From UBA6382 sp963600315 (GTDB taxonomy: Bacteria; Bacteroidota; Bacteroidia; Bacteroidales; Bacteroidaceae): a stretch of 14,095 nt of DNA. How positions within the stretch are numbered: the stretch's first letter is position 1; every line of letters begins with the position of its first letter. Shown piece by piece: positions 12,355 to 14,095 of this stretch. The stretch is taken from positions 1 through 14,095 of the forward strand of contig CAVCAW010000019.1 of the NCBI GenBank assembly GCA_963600315.1, written 5' to 3'. The translations under genes were made by a program, and so were the position numbers. A model generated the notes under the pieces. The model was given only the letters and a program-made list of their open reading frames with translations. It was not told the DNA's origin and made no database searches.

Positions 12355-14095
12355 ATGAACAACCCCGAGATAGAGCTTGCACGCCAATACGTAGAGTTCA
12401 CTGGTCAGAATGTATTTCTGACCGGCAGGGCAGGCACTGGCAAAACGACCTTCTTGCGTACACTGAAACAGGATCAACCCAAGCGAATGGTCGTAGTTGC
12501 CCCAACGGGTGTGGCGGCAATCAATGCAGGGGGAGTGACCATCCATTCTTTCTTTCAGATAGCCCCAGGTTTGTTCACCACCGAAAGCAAGAACAATCGC
12601 TACCGCATGAGCGAGCAGAAAAAACACATCATGCGCACGCTCGACCTGCTCGTCATCGACGAGATAAGCATGGTGAGGTGCGACCTGCTCGACGCTATCG
12701 ACACCACGCTGCGCTCCTATCGCGACCGTAGCAAACCCTTCGGCGGTGTCCAAGTGCTGTTTATCGGTGACCTCCAGCAGCTCTCGCCCGTTGCCAAAGA
12801 CAACGAGTGGGAAATCCTGAAAAACCAGTATGACACGCCCTATTTCTTCTCCGCCAAAGTCATGCGGCAGACCTCGTTTGTCACCATCGAACTGAAACAA
12901 GTCTACCGCCAGGCCGACCCGCAGTTCATCAACTTGCTTTCGCAAATCAGGACCAATTCTCTTAGCCGCAACTCACTAGAAGAACTCAACAGGTGCCACC
13001 GCCCTAATTTTGAAATACCCGAAGACGAAGACTGGATCTATCTCACCACCCACAACAGCACGGCTGACTCCTACAACGAGCGCAGACTCGACCGACTCGG
13101 CGGCAACGAGCACAAGTTTGTGGCCAGCGTCAGCAGAGATTTTCCAGAAAGCTCATATCCCACTGACACCTGCATCACCCTGCGCATCGGAGCACAGGTA
13201 ATGTTCATCAAGAACGACACTTCAGGTCGCCACGGATACTACAACGGCAAAATCGGCAAGGTGACCGGCTTTGTCGATGACGACAAAGTCAAAGTGGAAT
13301 GCAAGGGCGACTCCGCACCCATAGTCGTCACGGCTGCAACATGGACCAACACCCGCTATGATATTGATGCCGTCACTGGCGAACTCCACGAAACGACAGA
13401 AGGCTCTTTCTGCCAGATTCCGCTCAGGCTGGCTTGGGCCATCACTATCCACAAGAGCCAAGGACTTACCTTCGACCGTGCCGTCATCGACGTGAGCCAC
13501 TCCTTTGCTCATGGTCAGACCTACGTGGCATTGAGTCGTTGCAGGTCGCTTCGGGGGCTGGTGCTGAGCAAACCGCTTTCCGACCGCTCCGTCATATGCG
13601 ACTCGCGCGTAGAGCACTATGTCGGCCGAGCCTTGACAGACTCCACCAATAGCGCAGAGCACCTGCCAGCCTACAAGCGCAGCTATTTCACGGCATTGCT
13701 CGACGAGTTGTTCGGTTTCGACAAACTCAACAAGGCTCTCTCCCGCATGTACGAAGAAGCAAAACACTACGCCAACGCACTGCCCAACGACTTTGTTGAC
13801 TCACTCGAAAAAGCAGAACGGCTCTTTCGCATCGAGATGACCATCTACAGCCGCCGCTTCGCCATGCAATACACGGCACTCGCTGATGACCACGACCCAA
13901 CCACCGATGAGCCGCTACAGAAGCGCATCAAGGCAGCCTCCCAATATTTCCTCTCGCAATTGCGCGACAACGTAATGCAGCTGCTGCATTATGAAGGCAA
14001 AACCATACGCACCAAAGAGGGACAAAAGCATTTCGCCAACGCCAAGAACGAACTGGTCCTTACCTTCAAGATAAAGGCACACACTCTCTACTTGG
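12355..14095 (+). CDS. Pif1/RecD-like superfamily 1 helicase (3'-truncated)
   Basis: A continuous open frame of 580 codons runs off the right edge, so the C-terminus is missing. It begins MNNPEIELARQYVEFTGQNVF and has the superfamily 1 helicase motifs in order. Walker A is GRAGTGKT (24-31). APTGVAAINAGG-TIHSFF (49-66) is motif Ia, typical of Pif1. Walker B is VIDEISMV (100-107) and motif III is GDLQQLSP (138-145). KQVYRQ (181-186) is motif IV. The second RecA-like domain follows, with IHKSQGLTFDR (365-375) and TYVALSR (389-395). This matches the Bacteroidota AAA/Pif1-like helicases, which usually carry extra C-terminal helical or HRDC/HTH regions; those would lie beyond the window. It probably unwinds DNA 5' to 3' in repair or replication. 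The ATG at 12355 is 39 bases after the hairpin; no clear promoter is seen. Confidence 0.92.
   Translation, partial: MNNPEIELARQYVEFTGQNVFLTGRAGTGKTTFLRTLKQDQPKRMVVVAPTGVAAINAGGVTIHSFFQIAPGLFTTESKNNRYRMSEQKKHIMRTLDLLVIDEISMVRCDLLDAIDTTLRSYRDRSKPFGGVQVLFIGDLQQLSPVAKDNEWEILKNQYDTPYFFSAKVMRQTSFVTIELKQVYRQADPQFINLLSQIRTNSLSRNSLEELNRCHRPNFEIPEDEDWIYLTTHNSTADSYNERRLDRLGGNEHKFVASVSRDFPESSYPTDTCITLRIGAQVMFIKNDTSGRHGYYNGKIGKVTGFVDDDKVKVECKGDSAPIVVTAATWTNTRYDIDAVTGELHETTEGSFCQIPLRLAWAITIHKSQGLTFDRAVIDVSHSFAHGQTYVALSRCRSLRGLVLSKPLSDRSVICDSRVEHYVGRALTDSTNSAEHLPAYKRSYFTALLDELFGFDKLNKALSRMYEEAKHYANALPNDFVDSLEKAERLFRIEMTIYSRRFAMQYTALADDHDPTTDEPLQKRIKAASQYFLSQLRDNVMQLLHYEGKTIRTKEGQKHFANAKNELVLTFKIKAHTLYL

Noticed and set aside
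12340..12945. 201-codon minus-strand open frame
   Set aside because: It lies antisense to the helicase gene, whose plus-strand frame carries Walker A, Walker B and motif III in exactly this region.
1..14095. A complete novel defence or mobile system
   Set aside because: The genes present belong to known housekeeping, que, repair and surface-protein families, and no multi-gene cassette with a nuclease-effector or toxin-antitoxin layout is seen. The only accessory-looking stretch (3.2-4.4 kb) is decayed.

Overview
The window looks like a stretch of a Bacteroidales chromosome (Bacteroidota; probably Prevotella- or Muribaculum-like, which I cannot resolve from sequence alone). The reasons are a HU-HIG type histone-like protein, repeated promoter elements of the Bacteroidota form TAnnTTTG, A-rich translation leaders without strong Shine-Dalgarno sites, a two-FAS1 surface lipoprotein, and a DnaK ending in DADFEEVH. 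Base composition is moderate, but the 3.2-4.4 kb stretch is visibly richer in A+T than its surroundings.

Layout. Bases 1-461 hold the 3' part of a HU-HIG/winged-helix DNA-binding protein. Bases 576-962 encode a WbuC-family cupin. Bases 1136-3064 encode DnaK, closed by a textbook hairpin terminator at 3085-3126. Bases 3200-4420 are a gene graveyard. It contains an AlbA_2-type ATP-binding/winged-helix gene broken by an internal deletion and a one-base frameshift. It also contains a second tract of 21-base repeats from a related linker, and the last 22 codons of an AraC-type regulator. Bases 4424-6079 are a compact queC-queD-queE operon. It is followed closely by a flavodoxin-family protein (6115-6732) and an O6-alkylguanine-DNA alkyltransferase (6832-7386).

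On the minus strand, 7379-8506 encodes a secreted SGNH/GDSL esterase-like protein with a GxDLY domain. It converges on and overlaps the alkyltransferase gene by 8 bases. From a divergent control region, rmuC runs rightward (8715-10061). It is followed by a two-FAS1-domain lipoprotein (10198-12249), a hairpin terminator, and a Pif1/RecD-like helicase that runs off the right edge (12355-14095).

Functionally, QueD, QueE and QueC carry out consecutive steps from dihydroneopterin triphosphate to preQ0, the precursor of queuosine in tRNA. DNA maintenance is also represented (RmuC, Ogt, the Pif1-like helicase, the HU-HIG protein), but those genes do not form one operon. I do not see a clear, complete, previously undescribed defence or mobile system. 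The points most worth a second look are the decayed AlbA_2/repeat/AraC mosaic, the structured leader before queC, a near-consensus sigma-54-like site before dnaK, and a 41-base hairpin in the esterase leader.
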